Source: Azospirillum soli
Lineage (GTDB): Bacteria; Pseudomonadota; Alphaproteobacteria; Azospirillales; Azospirillaceae
Assembly: GCF_017876165.1 (NCBI RefSeq)
Contig: NZ_JAGINQ010000001.1
Coordinates: forward strand, 558,001 to 622,000
DNA length: 64,000 nucleotides
Direction of reading: 5' to 3'
Part shown: positions 44,604-54,919 of the stretch, piece after piece
How positions within the stretch are numbered: the stretch's first letter is position 1
How the letters are laid out: each line of letters starts with the position of its first letter
Position numbers and translations under genes: made by a program
Notes under the pieces: generated by a model
Seen by the model: the letters and a program-made list of their open reading frames with translations, nothing else
Told to the model about the DNA's origin: nothing
The model's database searches: none

Positions 44604-47369
44604 TCACGCGTTCTGGTCCTGCTTGACCGACGTTGCGGCGTAGGCGCCCTTCCCGCCGCCGAGATACCCTTCCGCCGTGGTCGTCGCGAAAAACTGCATG
44701 AGACGGGCGACGACCCCGGTCCAGCCGGTCTGGTGGCTCGCCCCGATCCCGGCACCGATGTCGCCGTGGAAGTATTCGTAGAACAGGACGCAGTCGTTCC
44801 AGTGCGGATCCTTCTGGAACGTCTCCACGCCGCCGAACACCGGTCGGTTGCCGTTTTCGTTGCGCAGGAAGATGCTTTCCAGACGCCGCGATATTTCCTT
44901 GGCGACCTCGTAGAGGTTCATCATCCGGCCCGATCCGGTCGGGCATTCGATGAGGAAGTCGTTTCCGAAATAGGCGTAATATTCCAGCAGGCCGCGAACG
45001 ATCAGCGCGTTGACCGGCATCCAGATCGGCCCGCGCCAGTTCGAGTTGCCGCCGAACATGCCGCTGTCGGATTCCGCCGGCAGATAGGGCACCCGGAAGT
45101 CCTGGCCCCCGACATTGAAGACGTAAGCGTGGTCGGCGTGGTGCCGGGACAGCGACCGGATGCCGTAGGGGCTGAGGAATTCCCCTTCGTCCAGCATGCG
45201 CGCGAGGACGCGGCGCAAGCGGGTCTCGTTCAGGATCGCGCCCAGCCGCCGGCCCTCGACGCCGGTCCGCCGGGGATCGTGCATGGCCCCCAGCAGTTCC
45301 GGACGTTGCGCCAGGAAGGCGTGGAAGCGCGCCGCGACCTCCGGATGCTTCGCCAGGACCTCGCCGTCGAACACGCAGGTCGCGCACAGCGGCAGCAGCC
45401 CCACCAGCGAACGGACCTTCAGACGCTCGGCCCGCCCGTCCGGCAGCCGCAACACGTCGTAGAAGAAGCCGTCCTCCTCGTCCCACATGCCGGTGTCGTC
45501 GCCGATGCGGGTCATCGCCGACGCGATCCACAGGAAATGCTCCGTGAACTTGACGGCCATGTCGGCGTAGAGCGGATCGGTCTTCGTCAGCTCCGCCGCG
45601 ATCTCCAGCATGTTCAGGCAGTAGAGCGCCATCCAGGCGGTGCCGTCCGCCTGTTCCAGATGGCCGCCGGTCGGCAGCGGCGCGCTGCGGTCGAACACGC
45701 CGATGTTGTCGAGGCCGAGGAAACCGCCCTCGAAGATGTTCTTTCCCTCGCGGTCCTTGCGGTTGACCCACCAGGTGAAGTTCAGCAGCAGCTTGTGGAA
45801 GGTCTGTTCCAGCCAGTGATGATCCGCCTCGCGATCGCGCGACTTCAGCAGCCGGTAGGTGAAGATGGTGGACCAGGCGTGGACCGGCGGGTTCACGTCG
45901 CCGAAGTTCCACTCATAGGCCGGGATCTGCCCGTTGGGGTGCAGGTAGCGCTCGCGCAGCATCAGCTCCAGCTGCTGCTTGCCGAAATCGGGATCGACCA
46001 GCGTCAGGGCGGTGACGTGGAAGGCCAGATCCCAGGCCGCATACCAGGGATATTCCCACTTGTCCGGCATCGACACGATGTCGGCGTTGTGCATGTGGTG
46101 CCACTGGTTGTTGCGCGGCCCGGCCCGGTGCGCCGCCGCGAAGGGGTTGGCCCCGTGCTGCGTCAGCCAGGTGCCGACGTCGTATTCGTAATACTGCTTG
46201 CTCCACAGCATGCCGGCCAGCGCCTGACGGTACACCAGCATTTCGTCCGCGTTGAAGGACGGCGGGGTGATGGCCGCGTAGAAAGCGTCGGCCTCCTGCC
46301 GGCGGGCGTCGAACAGATCGGTGAAAGCGGCGCCGAAGACGTCCTCGTTTTCCGTCGCCGGGGCGGCGCCGTCCAGGTCGAGGCGCAGGCGGATGGTCCG
46401 GCTCTCGCCGGGGCCAAGCGTCAGGCGATAGTGGGCCGCCGCCTTGGTGCCCGTCCTCTCCGGATTCACCGCCTCCGCCTGTCCGTGGACGATACAGGCG
46501 TCGATGCCGTCCTTGACGTAGGGGGTGCGGTTCGGGGCGCCGAACAGCCGTTGCCGGTTGGTCTCGTTCTCGGTGAACAGCAACTCCGGATCGCCCTCGC
46601 AGTGCAGCGCCTTTTCCCCCTCCTCGGGGTCGAGGGCGGCGATGCCGCGGCCCCGCGCGGCCTCGCGGAGAGACGGTTTGCGCTCCGCGTCCTCCGAGCC
46701 GTCGTCCCGTGACCACTGGTTGCGCCACCACAGCGTCGGCAGGACATGCAGGTCCGCCGTTTCCGGGCCTCGGTTGAAGACCGTGATCGCCATCAGGATG
46801 CGTTCCGGGGACGCCTTGGCATATTCTACGAACACGTCGAAATAGCGGTTCTGGTCGAACACACCGGTTTCGATCAGCTCGTATTCGAATTCCTGGCGGC
46901 TCCGCCGGCGGTTTGTTTCGACCAAGTCGCTGTAGGGGAAGGCCGCCTGCGGATACTTGTACAGATACTTCATGTAGGAGTGGGTCGGCGTGCTGTCGAG
47001 GTAGTAGTAGTATTCCTTCACATCCTCGCCGTGGTTGCCTTCGCTGTTGGTCAGCCCGAACAGCCGTTCCTTGAGAATGGCATCGCGCCCGTTCCACAGC
47101 GCCAGCGCAAAGCAGAGCCGCTGGCGGTCGTCGGAAATGCCGGCAAGGCCGTCCTCGCCCCACCGGTAGGCGCGGGAGCGGGCGTGGTCGTGCGGGACGT
47201 AGTTCCAGGCGTCGCCGTGTTCGCTGTAGTCCTCGCGCACGGTTCCCCACTGCCGCTCGCTGAGGTAGGGTCCCCATTTCTTCCAGGGGATGCCCTGTTC
47301 GCGCGCCTGCTCAAGCCGCGCATGCTCGGCCGTCCGACCGCTTTCCAGCCGTTCCCCCCGATCAGGCAT
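44604..47369 (-). CDS. GH63-like glucosidase
   Basis: A 921-residue soluble protein without signal peptide. The (alpha/alpha)6-barrel region, about residues 350-900, is of the GH63/GH15-like type found in proteins annotated as glucosidases ([63 protein letters not shown]). An N-terminal beta-rich domain ([15 protein letters not shown]...) precedes it. In characterised GH63-like bacterial enzymes the substrates are glucosides or osmolyte glycosides; the substrate here is unknown. GGGAGGGGGG precedes ATG 47369. Confidence 0.8.
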   Translation of the reverse strand: MPDRGERLESGRTAEHARLEQAREQGIPWKKWGPYLSERQWGTVREDYSEHGDAWNYVPHDHARSRAYRWGEDGLAGISDDRQRLCFALALWNGRDAILKERLFGLTNSEGNHGEDVKEYYYYLDSTPTHSYMKYLYKYPQAAFPYSDLVETNRRRSRQEFEYELIETGVFDQNRYFDVFVEYAKASPERILMAITVFNRGPETADLHVLPTLWWRNQWSRDDGSEDAERKPSLREAARGRGIAALDPEEGEKALHCEGDPELLFTENETNRQRLFGAPNRTPYVKDGIDACIVHGQAEAVNPERTGTKAAAHYRLTLGPGESRTIRLRLDLDGAAPATENEDVFGAAFTDLFDARRQEADAFYAAITPPSFNADEMLVYRQALAGMLWSKQYYEYDVGTWLTQHGANPFAAAHRAGPRNNQWHHMHNADIVSMPDKWEYPWYAAWDLAFHVTALTLVDPDFGKQQLELMLRERYLHPNGQIPAYEWNFGDVNPPVHAWSTIFTYRLLKSRDREADHHWLEQTFHKLLLNFTWWVNRKDREGKNIFEGGFLGLDNIGVFDRSAPLPTGGHLEQADGTAWMALYCLNMLEIAAELTKTDPLYADMAVKFTEHFLWIASAMTRIGDDTGMWDEEDGFFYDVLRLPDGRAERLKVRSLVGLLPLCATCVFDGEVLAKHPEVAARFHAFLAQRPELLGAMHDPRRTGVEGRRLGAILNETRLRRVLARMLDEGEFLSPYGIRSLSRHHADHAYVFNVGGQDFRVPYLPAESDSGMFGGNSNWRGPIWMPVNALIVRGLLEYYAYFGNDFLIECPTGSGRMMNLYEVAKEISRRLESIFLRNENGNRPVFGGVETFQKDPHWNDCVLFYEYFHGDIGAGIGASHQTGWTGVVARLMQFFATTTAEGYLGGGKGAYAATSVKQDQNA

Positions 47370-47408
47370 TCCCCCCTCCCTCGCTGGACCGTTTGTTGAT
47401 GTTCCCGC

Positions 47409-49538
47409 TCATCTGGCGCCGACGGAGACGTCCTCGGCGGCGCGCCGGACGGCTTCCTGCGCGGCGAAGCCGATGGCGGTGGAGGCGGCGTTCGGATCGT
47501 CCACCCGCACCACCACCCCGCGCCCGACCAGATGGATGCCATGCTCGTTGAAGGCGCGGATCAGGCGCTGGTACGCCTCGCGCCGGATGACGAACTGCTC
47601 GTTGGGCTTTGAGATGAACTTCACGCCGATGATCAGCGCGTCGTCCTCGACCCGCCGGACGCCCTGGGACTTCAGCGGTTCAAGGAAGTTCGGCCCCATC
47701 TCCGGATCGGCGGCCAGTTCCTTGCCGATGTCCTTCACCAGCTTCTTCACCAGCGACAGGTCGGTGTCGGGCGGCACCCGGAACTCCAGCCGCATCAGCG
47801 CCCAGTCGCGCGTGTAGTTGGTCAGCGCCTTGATCTGGCCGAAGGGCAGCGTGTGGATGGCGCCCCGGTGGTGCCGCAGCTTCAGCGAGCGCAGGGAGAT
47901 GCCCTCGACCGTGCCGCGCAGGTTGCCGACCTCCACGTAGTCGCCCATGTGGAAGGCGTCCTCCAGCAGGAAGAAGACGCCGGCCAGGATGTCGGCGATG
48001 GTCGATTGCGCGCCGAGCCCGATGGCGATGCCGACGACCCCGGCGCCGGCCAGCAGCGGACCGATCTCGATCCCCATGGACGACAGCACGATCATCGCCA
48101 GGACGGCGACCAGAACCACCTGAAGGAACTTGCGCAGCAGCGGCAGCAGCGTCGCCATGCGCTGCGCCCGCGTGGACGCTCCCTCGCGCCGCGTGGCCCG
48201 CAGCGCGCGGTCGGTGGCCCGGATCATCAGCACCCAGCCGACGTAACCGATCAGCAGCACGACCGCGACGTTGAACAGCACGCGCAGCAGGATCACGCCG
48301 GGGCCGGTGTGCCGTTCCGGGTCGAAGCCCCAGATCATCGCCGTGCCGATGACGCCCAGCACCATCAGGGCCAGCCAAGCGGCCCGCATCAGCCGCGCGA
48401 GCTGCGGCCCGGCGTCCTCCCCGTCCTCCAAACCCGCGCGGTAGAAGCGCGCGAGAGGCTTCGTCAGCAGCAGCGCGACCATGGGCATGCCGAAGGCCAG
48501 CAGCAGGCTGGCCATCAGGCGCAGCCCCGTCCCATGCTCCAGCCGCAGCGCCGCCGCGATGACCGTGACCCACAGCCCGAGCAGGTACAGCGTCGCCAGC
48601 GCCGGCCAAGCCGACAGCAACGGCAAGGCCCGCATGTCCAGGTTCAGCGGGGCGGCCAGGGCTTCCGTCACCCCGGCGCGGTGGCGCCAGATTTCCCACA
48701 GCAGATAGACGAAGGGCAGCGTCCCCAGCGGCAGACCCAGTGCGACGGCGCCCTCCCGCGGCATGCCCAACGCCCGCAGCAGGTCGAACAGACCCAGCAT
48801 GCCGGCCATCAGCACGACCGTGGTCAACGCCGTGCGGTGCAGCCCGCGCGCGGCCTCCTCGTCCAGCGGCAAGGGCCGGTGTTCCGGCATCCCCGGCGCC
48901 GTCACCACGCGCAGCAGCCGGTCGGCCAGCAGGACCGTCAGGGCGAATTGCAGCACCGCCAGCAGGATCGCCGGTGCCGCCGGATGCGCGGGGCGCAGGG
49001 CCGCGTAGCTCAGCAGCACGCCCAGCGCGAAGGCGACCATCTCCGCCAGTCCGGCGGTCAGCCGCAGCAGGGGCGCGGTGTTCTCCCGGATCCGCAGCGC
49101 CCGCCGGGCGACGGCCATGGCCGCCCCGCCGGCCGCGAACAGGATCAGCAGCGCGCCCCCCAGCCTCAGCGGCGACATCGCCGGCTGCGTGCCGTTCGGG
49201 CGGTGAAAGGCGTCGGCCAGCATGCCGGGCAGGCGGGGATAGGTGTCGGCCACCTCGTCCAGTCGGCGGGCGTATTCCTGCAAGGGCGTCTCAACCGTGG
49301 CGGCGGTTTGCGTTTGCGGCTGTCCGGTCCGGGTGGCATCGGCTTCGGCCTGAAGGCGGGCGCGCAACGCCTCGCGCACCGCGCGGTCGTCCATGGTGGC
49401 GAGTTGCGCGTCGGGGCTGCCTGGGGGGCTGGCGGATGCCGCCCGCGCCTCACCGGCCACGCCCACCACCAGCGCGAGCAGGAGAAGCCCGGCGGCGGCA
49501 TGACGCATCAGGGGGTGGGTTGGCCGGTGGTCACGCAC
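47409..49538 (-). CDS. MscS-family mechanosensitive channel
   Basis: A 709-residue large MscS-type channel with a signal peptide, a periplasmic region and 10 or so membrane helices. The pore helix and beta domain are typical: GAGVVGIAIGLGAQSTIADILAGVFFLLEDAFHMGDYVEVG, then LRSLKLRHHRGAIHTLPFGQIKALTNYTRDW. It opens on membrane tension to release osmolytes. The start is GTG at 49538, which overlaps the RND pump stop by eight bases and has GGGAG upstream. Confidence 0.9.
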   Translation of the reverse strand: MRDHRPTHPLMRHAAAGLLLLALVVGVAGEARAASASPPGSPDAQLATMDDRAVREALRARLQAEADATRTGQPQTQTAATVETPLQEYARRLDEVADTYPRLPGMLADAFHRPNGTQPAMSPLRLGGALLILFAAGGAAMAVARRALRIRENTAPLLRLTAGLAEMVAFALGVLLSYAALRPAHPAAPAILLAVLQFALTVLLADRLLRVVTAPGMPEHRPLPLDEEAARGLHRTALTTVVLMAGMLGLFDLLRALGMPREGAVALGLPLGTLPFVYLLWEIWRHRAGVTEALAAPLNLDMRALPLLSAWPALATLYLLGLWVTVIAAALRLEHGTGLRLMASLLLAFGMPMVALLLTKPLARFYRAGLEDGEDAGPQLARLMRAAWLALMVLGVIGTAMIWGFDPERHTGPGVILLRVLFNVAVVLLIGYVGWVLMIRATDRALRATRREGASTRAQRMATLLPLLRKFLQVVLVAVLAMIVLSSMGIEIGPLLAGAGVVGIAIGLGAQSTIADILAGVFFLLEDAFHMGDYVEVGNLRGTVEGISLRSLKLRHHRGAIHTLPFGQIKALTNYTRDWALMRLEFRVPPDTDLSLVKKLVKDIGKELAADPEMGPNFLEPLKSQGVRRVEDDALIIGVKFISKPNEQFVIRREAYQRLIRAFNEHGIHLVGRGVVVRVDDPNAASTAIGFAAQEAVRRAAEDVSVGAR

Positions 49539-52500
49539 CGCTCGTCACTCCCTTGGTCGGGGCCGGGCCTTGCGGGTGGACGGCGTCGTCATGCCGGGGC
49601 TTGACGATTTCCTCCGCCGCCGGCTCCTTGATCCGGAACCACGCGACGTAAAGCGCCGGCAGGAAGAGCAGCGTCAGCAGAGTCGCCACGATCAGGCCGC
49701 CGATGATCGCGTAGGCCATGGGGCCCCAGAAGACCTCCGGCGCAATGGGGATCATGCCCAGGCTGGCCGCCGCCGCCGTCAGCAGGATCGGCCGCACGCG
49801 GTGCATGGTGGCGTTGATGACGGCGTCCCAGGGATGCTCGCCGGCCTCCAAGTGCTCGTCGATCTGGGCGATCATGATGACCGAGTTGCGGACGATCATG
49901 CCGATCAGCGCGACCACGCCCAGGATGGCGACGAAGCCCAGCGGCGTGCCGGTCGGCAGCAGCGCCGCGACGACGCCGATCAGGCCCAGCGGCGCCACGC
50001 TGATGACCAGGAACAGTTTCTGAAAGCTTTGCAGCTGGACCATCAGAATGGTCAGCATGACGAAGATCATGATCGGAAAGACGGCGGTGATCGAGGCCAT
50101 GCCCTTGGCGCTGTTCTCGACCGTGCCGCCCACTTCGATGGAATAGCCGGGGGGCAGGCTGCGCCGCAGCTCGTTCACCGCCGGGGCCAGCTGCTGCACC
50201 ACCGTCGCGGCCTGGAGCGGCGGAACCAGATCGGCCTGGACGGTGATGGTCGGCAGGCGCGACCGCCGCCAGACCACGGGCTGTTCCAGGTCGTAGCGCA
50301 GGGCCGCGACCTCGCCCAGCGGCACGGTGCGGCCGTCCGGGATGGCGATCTGGAGGTTGCGCAGCGTCTCGATGGAGCTGCGCTCCGCGTTGGTCGCCTG
50401 GGCCACCACGTCAATCAGGTAGATGTCGTCGCGCACCTGCGTGAAGGCGGCACCCGACACCGTGGCGTTCAGCGCCTGATTGAGCGACTTGGAGCTGATC
50501 CCCAGAAGGCGGGCCTTGTCCTGGTCCACATCGACCCGCACCACCTTCGACGGCTCGTTCCAGTCGTAGTTGACCAGCAGCGTGTAGGGGTTGGTGCCGA
50601 TGGTGTCGGCCATCCGGGCGGCGATGGACCGCACCTCGCCCACGTCGGGGCCGGAAACGCGGTACTGGATCGGCCAGCCGACCGGCGGCCCCATTTCCAG
50701 CGGGCTGATCCGCGTGTTCAGGTCGGAGAAGTCCTCGTTCAGCACCTTCTCCAGCCGGGCGCGGACGGCCTCGCGGACCTTGTAGCCCTTGGTCACCACC
50801 ACGGCCTGCGCGAAATAGTCGTTGGCCAGTTGCACGTCGAGCGGCAGGTAGAACCGGATCGCACCCTGACCGACGTAGAAGCTCCAATGCGCGACGTCCG
50901 GGTCGGCGGCCAGCACCTTCTCGAAGCGGTCCACCACCTCCTCGGTCGCCCGGATCGAGGCCGTCTGCGGCAGCGTCAGGTTGACCAGCAGCTCCGGACG
51001 GTCCGACGCGGGGAAGAACTGCTGCTGGACGAAGCGCATGCCGAAGACCGACAGGCCGAACAGCAGCAGCGTGGCGACGATCACCAGATAGCGCGCCCGC
51101 ATGGCGAGGCGCAGGCTGCCCCGGAACATCCGCATCAGGCGGCCGGGCTCGCCGCCATGCTTCGACTTCATGGTCTTGGGCAGCACGTTCACCCCGATCA
51201 GCGGCGCGAACAGAACCGCCACGATCCAGGAAAACAGCAGCGCCATCGCCACCACGGCGAACAGCGTGAAGCAGTACTCCGCCGCACCGCCCTGGGCGAA
51301 ACCGATGGGGATGAAGCCGGCCACGGTGATCAGCGTGCCGGTCAGCATCGGAAAGGCCGTGGAGGTGTAGGCGAAGGTCGCCGCCTTATCCAAGCTGAAG
51401 CCTTCCTCCAGCTTGGTGATCATCATCTCCACGGTGATCATGGCGTCGTCCACCAGCAGGCCGAGCGCGATGATCAGCGCGCCCAGCGAGATGCGCTGGA
51501 GCGTGATGTCGTAGAACTCCATGCCGATGAAGGTCATCCCCAGCACCAGCGGGATGGAGGTCGCCACCACCAGCCCGGCACGCAGCCCCAAACTGATGAA
51601 GCTGACCACCAGGACGATGACGACCGCTTCCTTCAGCGCCTTGGTGAAGCCGGCGACCGACTCCTCGACCACCACCGACTGGTTGGCGACGAGATGGACG
51701 CCGATGCCCACCGGCAGGTTCGCCTCGACCTGCCGCATCCGCTCGTGGATGCCCTCGCCGAACTTCAGCACGTTGCCGCCGGCGGCCATGGAGATGATCA
51801 TCCCGATGGCCGGCTGCCCGTTGTAGCGGAACAGCGGCGACGGCGGGTCGGCGTAGCCACGCCGGATGTCCGCCAGATCGGCCAGCCGGTAAAACTTGCC
51901 GTTGGCGCGCAGGCTGATGGCGCGCAGGCTGTCCTCCGACGTGAAGGCGCCGCTGACCCGGACCGAGACCTTCTCGTCGCCGGCCTGCACCACGCCGGCC
52001 GGGGCCACGGCGTTCTGCGCCTGGAGATCGGCGATGACCTGTTCGCGGTCGATGCCCATCGCGGCCAGCTTGCGCGTCGAGAAGTCGAGGTAGATCTTCT
52101 CGTTCTGGACGCCGACGAACTGGATTTTGCCGACGTCCGGCACGCGCATCAGCTCCGCCCGCGCGGTTTCCGCGTAGTCCTTCAGCTCGCGGTAGCTGAA
52201 GCCGTCGGCGGTGAAGGCGTAGACCGTGCCGAAGGTGTCGCCGAACTCGTCGTTGAAGCCCGGCCCCAGAACGCCCTGCGGCAGGGTGCTCTTCATGTCG
52301 GCGATCTTCTTGCGGACCTGATACCACAGGTCGGGGACCGCCTCGGCCGGCGTGTAGTCCTTCAGGTTGACGTAGACGACCGAGATGCCGGGCTTTGTGT
52401 AGCTCTTGACGTAGTCGAGATAGGGGATCTCCTCCAGCTTCTTCTCGATCGGGTCGGTCACCAGCTTCATGGTGTCCTCGATGGTGGCGCCGGGCCAGTT

Positions 52501-52656
52501 GGCCTGGACCACCATGGTCTTGATCGTGAAGGCGGGATCCTCCTCGCGGCCGAGGCGCATGTAGGCCATGCCGCCCGCCAGCGTCAGGGAGATGATCAGG
52601 TACCAGACGAAGGAGCGGTGGCGCAGGGCCCACTCGGAAAGATTGAAGCCGGTCAT
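49531..52656 (-). CDS. RND efflux pump inner-membrane subunit (two-adaptor, TriC-like system)
   Basis: A 1041-residue AcrB-type RND transporter with 12 membrane helices. The proton-relay aspartates Asp403-Asp404 lie in ALGLLVDDAMITVEMM. Two large periplasmic loops are seen, with NRTMNNxV-like QNAVAPAG near 214. It is encoded after two membrane-fusion proteins, an arrangement known for TriABC of Pseudomonas, where both adaptors are required. The N-terminus NLSEWALRHRSFVWYLII followed by LGREEDPAFTIKTMVV matches that subgroup. Substrates unknown; no outer-membrane channel gene lies nearby. Confidence 0.9.
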   Translation of the reverse strand: MTGFNLSEWALRHRSFVWYLIISLTLAGGMAYMRLGREEDPAFTIKTMVVQANWPGATIEDTMKLVTDPIEKKLEEIPYLDYVKSYTKPGISVVYVNLKDYTPAEAVPDLWYQVRKKIADMKSTLPQGVLGPGFNDEFGDTFGTVYAFTADGFSYRELKDYAETARAELMRVPDVGKIQFVGVQNEKIYLDFSTRKLAAMGIDREQVIADLQAQNAVAPAGVVQAGDEKVSVRVSGAFTSEDSLRAISLRANGKFYRLADLADIRRGYADPPSPLFRYNGQPAIGMIISMAAGGNVLKFGEGIHERMRQVEANLPVGIGVHLVANQSVVVEESVAGFTKALKEAVVIVLVVSFISLGLRAGLVVATSIPLVLGMTFIGMEFYDITLQRISLGALIIALGLLVDDAMITVEMMITKLEEGFSLDKAATFAYTSTAFPMLTGTLITVAGFIPIGFAQGGAAEYCFTLFAVVAMALLFSWIVAVLFAPLIGVNVLPKTMKSKHGGEPGRLMRMFRGSLRLAMRARYLVIVATLLLFGLSVFGMRFVQQQFFPASDRPELLVNLTLPQTASIRATEEVVDRFEKVLAADPDVAHWSFYVGQGAIRFYLPLDVQLANDYFAQAVVVTKGYKVREAVRARLEKVLNEDFSDLNTRISPLEMGPPVGWPIQYRVSGPDVGEVRSIAARMADTIGTNPYTLLVNYDWNEPSKVVRVDVDQDKARLLGISSKSLNQALNATVSGAAFTQVRDDIYLIDVVAQATNAERSSIETLRNLQIAIPDGRTVPLGEVAALRYDLEQPVVWRRSRLPTITVQADLVPPLQAATVVQQLAPAVNELRRSLPPGYSIEVGGTVENSAKGMASITAVFPIMIFVMLTILMVQLQSFQKLFLVISVAPLGLIGVVAALLPTGTPLGFVAILGVVALIGMIVRNSVIMIAQIDEHLEAGEHPWDAVINATMHRVRPILLTAAAASLGMIPIAPEVFWGPMAYAIIGGLIVATLLTLLFLPALYVAWFRIKEPAAEEIVKPRHDDAVHPQGPAPTKGVTSGA

Positions 52657-53798
52657 GGTGCAGCCGCCGTTTCGATTTTCTGGTTGAACCGGATCCGCTG
52701 GCCTTCGCTGAGGCTGTTCACCCCGGCGGACACGACGACGTCGCCACGGGCCAGCCCCTCGGTGACGATAATCGGGCCGTCACCTTCCCTGGGCCGGATG
52801 ACCACCGGCTGGCGCCGGACGGTCTGGGCCTTCGGATCGACGACCCAGACGAAGCTCCGTCCCGCATCCTCCAACAGCGCGGTTCCCGGCAGCTCGACCA
52901 CCGGGGCGGGCGGCTGCTTCAGGCGCCCGACGACCGTCGCGCCGAGGCGCAGGGCGTCGGGCGGATTGTCCAGCGCGATCCGGACGGTGTGGGTCCGGGT
53001 GACGGGATCGGCCTGGGGCGAGACCTCGCGGACGCGGCCCACCGCCGTGATGTCCGGCGCGCCGGCCAGCGAGACTTCGATCACCGGATCCTTCGGTGCG
53101 GCCCGGATGCCGGTTTCGGGGACGTTGAAGACGGCCTCCCGTTCCTCCGGCTGGGCGACGCGCACCACCATCTGGCCGGCCTCGACCACCTGTCCGGGCT
53201 CGGCCCCGACGGTGGTCACAACGCCGTCCCGGTCCGCCGTCAGCTCGGTGTAGCCGACCCGGTCGCGGGCCGATTGCAGCGCCGCCTGCGTGGCGACGAC
53301 CTTGGCGTCGGCCGTGCGCATCGCCAGCAGCGCCGCGTCGTACTGCGCCTGGGGGGTGTTGCCGTTGGCCAGCAGTTCCCGCTTGCGGGCCTCCTCGTTG
53401 CGCGCCTGCACCTGATCGGCCTGCGCGGAAGCGAGGTTCGCCTCGGCGGTCCGCAGCGCGTTGCGCTGGTCCTGGTCGTCCAGACGGGCGAGCACGTCGC
53501 CGGCCTTGACCTGATCGCTCACATCGACCTTGCGCTCGATCAGCTTGCCGGCGATGCGGAACCCAAGGTCGGCGTCGGCGCGCGCCTCGATGGTGCCGGT
53601 GGCGGAGGCGGCCATCCGGAAGGTCACCGGCTCCACGGTGATGGTCCGCACGGGACGGATCACCGGCGCCGCGTCCGCCTGATGCCCGCCCTGCGGCTCG
53701 CAGGCCGCCAACGCCAAAGCCAGGGCCGGGGCCAGCAGCACGATGGAAAGCGGGCTTGCGGGTGTCCGCCGCATGATGGGTCGCGCGATGCGGGTCAT
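52653..53798 (-). CDS. RND membrane-fusion protein, second adaptor
   Basis: A 381-residue lipoprotein (lipobox LAAC, Cys33) with HlyD/AcrA-type architecture: beta-barrel, lipoyl half-motifs (GTIEARADADLGFRIAGKLIERKVDVSDQVKAGDVLARLDDQDQ) and a helical hairpin (about 115-165). It links the RND pump to an outer-membrane channel. It overlaps the first adaptor and the RND gene by ATGA each. It shares a common plan with the first adaptor, so the pair probably arose by duplication. Confidence 0.9.
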   Translation of the reverse strand: MTRIARPIMRRTPASPLSIVLLAPALALALAACEPQGGHQADAAPVIRPVRTITVEPVTFRMAASATGTIEARADADLGFRIAGKLIERKVDVSDQVKAGDVLARLDDQDQRNALRTAEANLASAQADQVQARNEEARKRELLANGNTPQAQYDAALLAMRTADAKVVATQAALQSARDRVGYTELTADRDGVVTTVGAEPGQVVEAGQMVVRVAQPEEREAVFNVPETGIRAAPKDPVIEVSLAGAPDITAVGRVREVSPQADPVTRTHTVRIALDNPPDALRLGATVVGRLKQPPAPVVELPGTALLEDAGRSFVWVVDPKAQTVRRQPVVIRPREGDGPIIVTEGLARGDVVVSAGVNSLSEGQRIRFNQKIETAAAP

Positions 53799-54892
53799 GC
53801 GCCGCTCCCCTGCTTGATGGTGACCTTCTGGCCCGGCCGCAGCTTCTGGACGCCGCCGACCACCACCAGATCGCCGCTGTTGAGACCGCTGGAAACGGTG
53901 ACCGTGCCGGTGTCGTACTGCACGACGGAAACGGGGCGCAGGCTCACCGTGTCCGCCGGTTTCGCCACGACCCAGACCGCCGGTTCGCCGTGCCCCGTCT
54001 GGAACAGGGCCGAGGACGGCAGATTGACCACCGGCCGCGCCGGCAGCTTGGCGCGCCCGACGATGGAGGACCCCAGCAGGAAGGCATCGGGGGCGTTGGG
54101 GAGTGAGACCTTCACGGTGTAGGTCCGGGTCACCGGATCGACCCCCGGCGAAACCTCCCGGATCGTTCCTTCGGCCACGACCTTCGGATCGTTGACCAGC
54201 CGCACCTCGACCGGCGGCAGGCCCGATTGCCCCTCCAGCCGGATGCTCGCGCCGGGCACCTGGAAGACCGCTTCCCGCTCTCCCGGATCGGCCAGCCGCA
54301 GCACCATCTGGCCGGCGGCGACCACTTGGCCGGGCTCCGCTGCTTTCGCCGTGATGACGCCGTCGCGATCGGCCCGCAGCTCGGTGTAGGACAGCGTGTC
54401 CTGGGCCGAGCGCAGTTGCGCCTCGGCGGAGTTCAGTTCGGCCTGCGCCTGCTGGTAGCGCTTCTGGGCGTTGTCGTACTGGACCCTGGTGGTGAAGCCG
54501 TTGGCGAGCAGGGATCGCTGGCGCTCCTCCTGCGTCCGGCTCTGCTCGACGGCGGCCTGCGCCGCCCCCACGTCGGATTCGGCGGACTTTACGGCGTTGG
54601 TCTGGTCCTGGTTGTCCAGCCGAGCCAGCAGTTGGCCGGACGTGACCGTCTGCCCCACGTCCACCAGCCGCTCGACCACCTTGCCGCTGACGCGGAAGCC
54701 GAGGTTGCTTTCATGGCGGGCCTGGATTTCGCCGGTCAGCGCGGCGGTGCGGTCGAACTGAGTTACCTGCACCGGCAGCGCGCGGATCAGCGTCGCCTCG
54801 GCCCGCGGTGGCGTTGGCTGCTCGCAGCCGAGAAGCAGGAGGCTGGCAACGACCGCCGATCTGGATACCCAAGACCTGGATGACCAAGACAT
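53795..54892 (-). CDS. RND membrane-fusion protein, first adaptor
   Basis: A 365-residue lipoprotein (lipobox LLGC, Cys23) with AcrA-like lipoyl and barrel segments (GEIQARHESNLGFRVSGKVVERLVDVGQTVTSGQLLARLDNQD) and a helical hairpin around 100-150. It is first of the three-gene pump cluster. Two adaptor genes before one pump gene is unusual. GAGAGG precedes the ATG, 27 bases after acetate kinase. Confidence 0.9.
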   Translation of the reverse strand: MSWSSRSWVSRSAVVASLLLLGCEQPTPPRAEATLIRALPVQVTQFDRTAALTGEIQARHESNLGFRVSGKVVERLVDVGQTVTSGQLLARLDNQDQTNAVKSAESDVGAAQAAVEQSRTQEERQRSLLANGFTTRVQYDNAQKRYQQAQAELNSAEAQLRSAQDTLSYTELRADRDGVITAKAAEPGQVVAAGQMVLRLADPGEREAVFQVPGASIRLEGQSGLPPVEVRLVNDPKVVAEGTIREVSPGVDPVTRTYTVKVSLPNAPDAFLLGSSIVGRAKLPARPVVNLPSSALFQTGHGEPAVWVVAKPADTVSLRPVSVVQYDTGTVTVSSGLNSGDLVVVGGVQKLRPGQKVTIKQGSGA

Positions 54893-54919
54893 GGCGCCTC
54901 TCTCCTTCTCGGGGCCGTT

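Noticed and set aside
44733..46712. Plus-strand open frame of about 660 codons
   Set aside because: Antisense to the GH63-like gene; composition is not protein-like.
49570..53253. Plus-strand open frame of more than 1200 codons
   Set aside because: It is antisense to the RND pump and an adaptor. The Asp/His/Gln/Arg-rich composition is that of a shadow frame.
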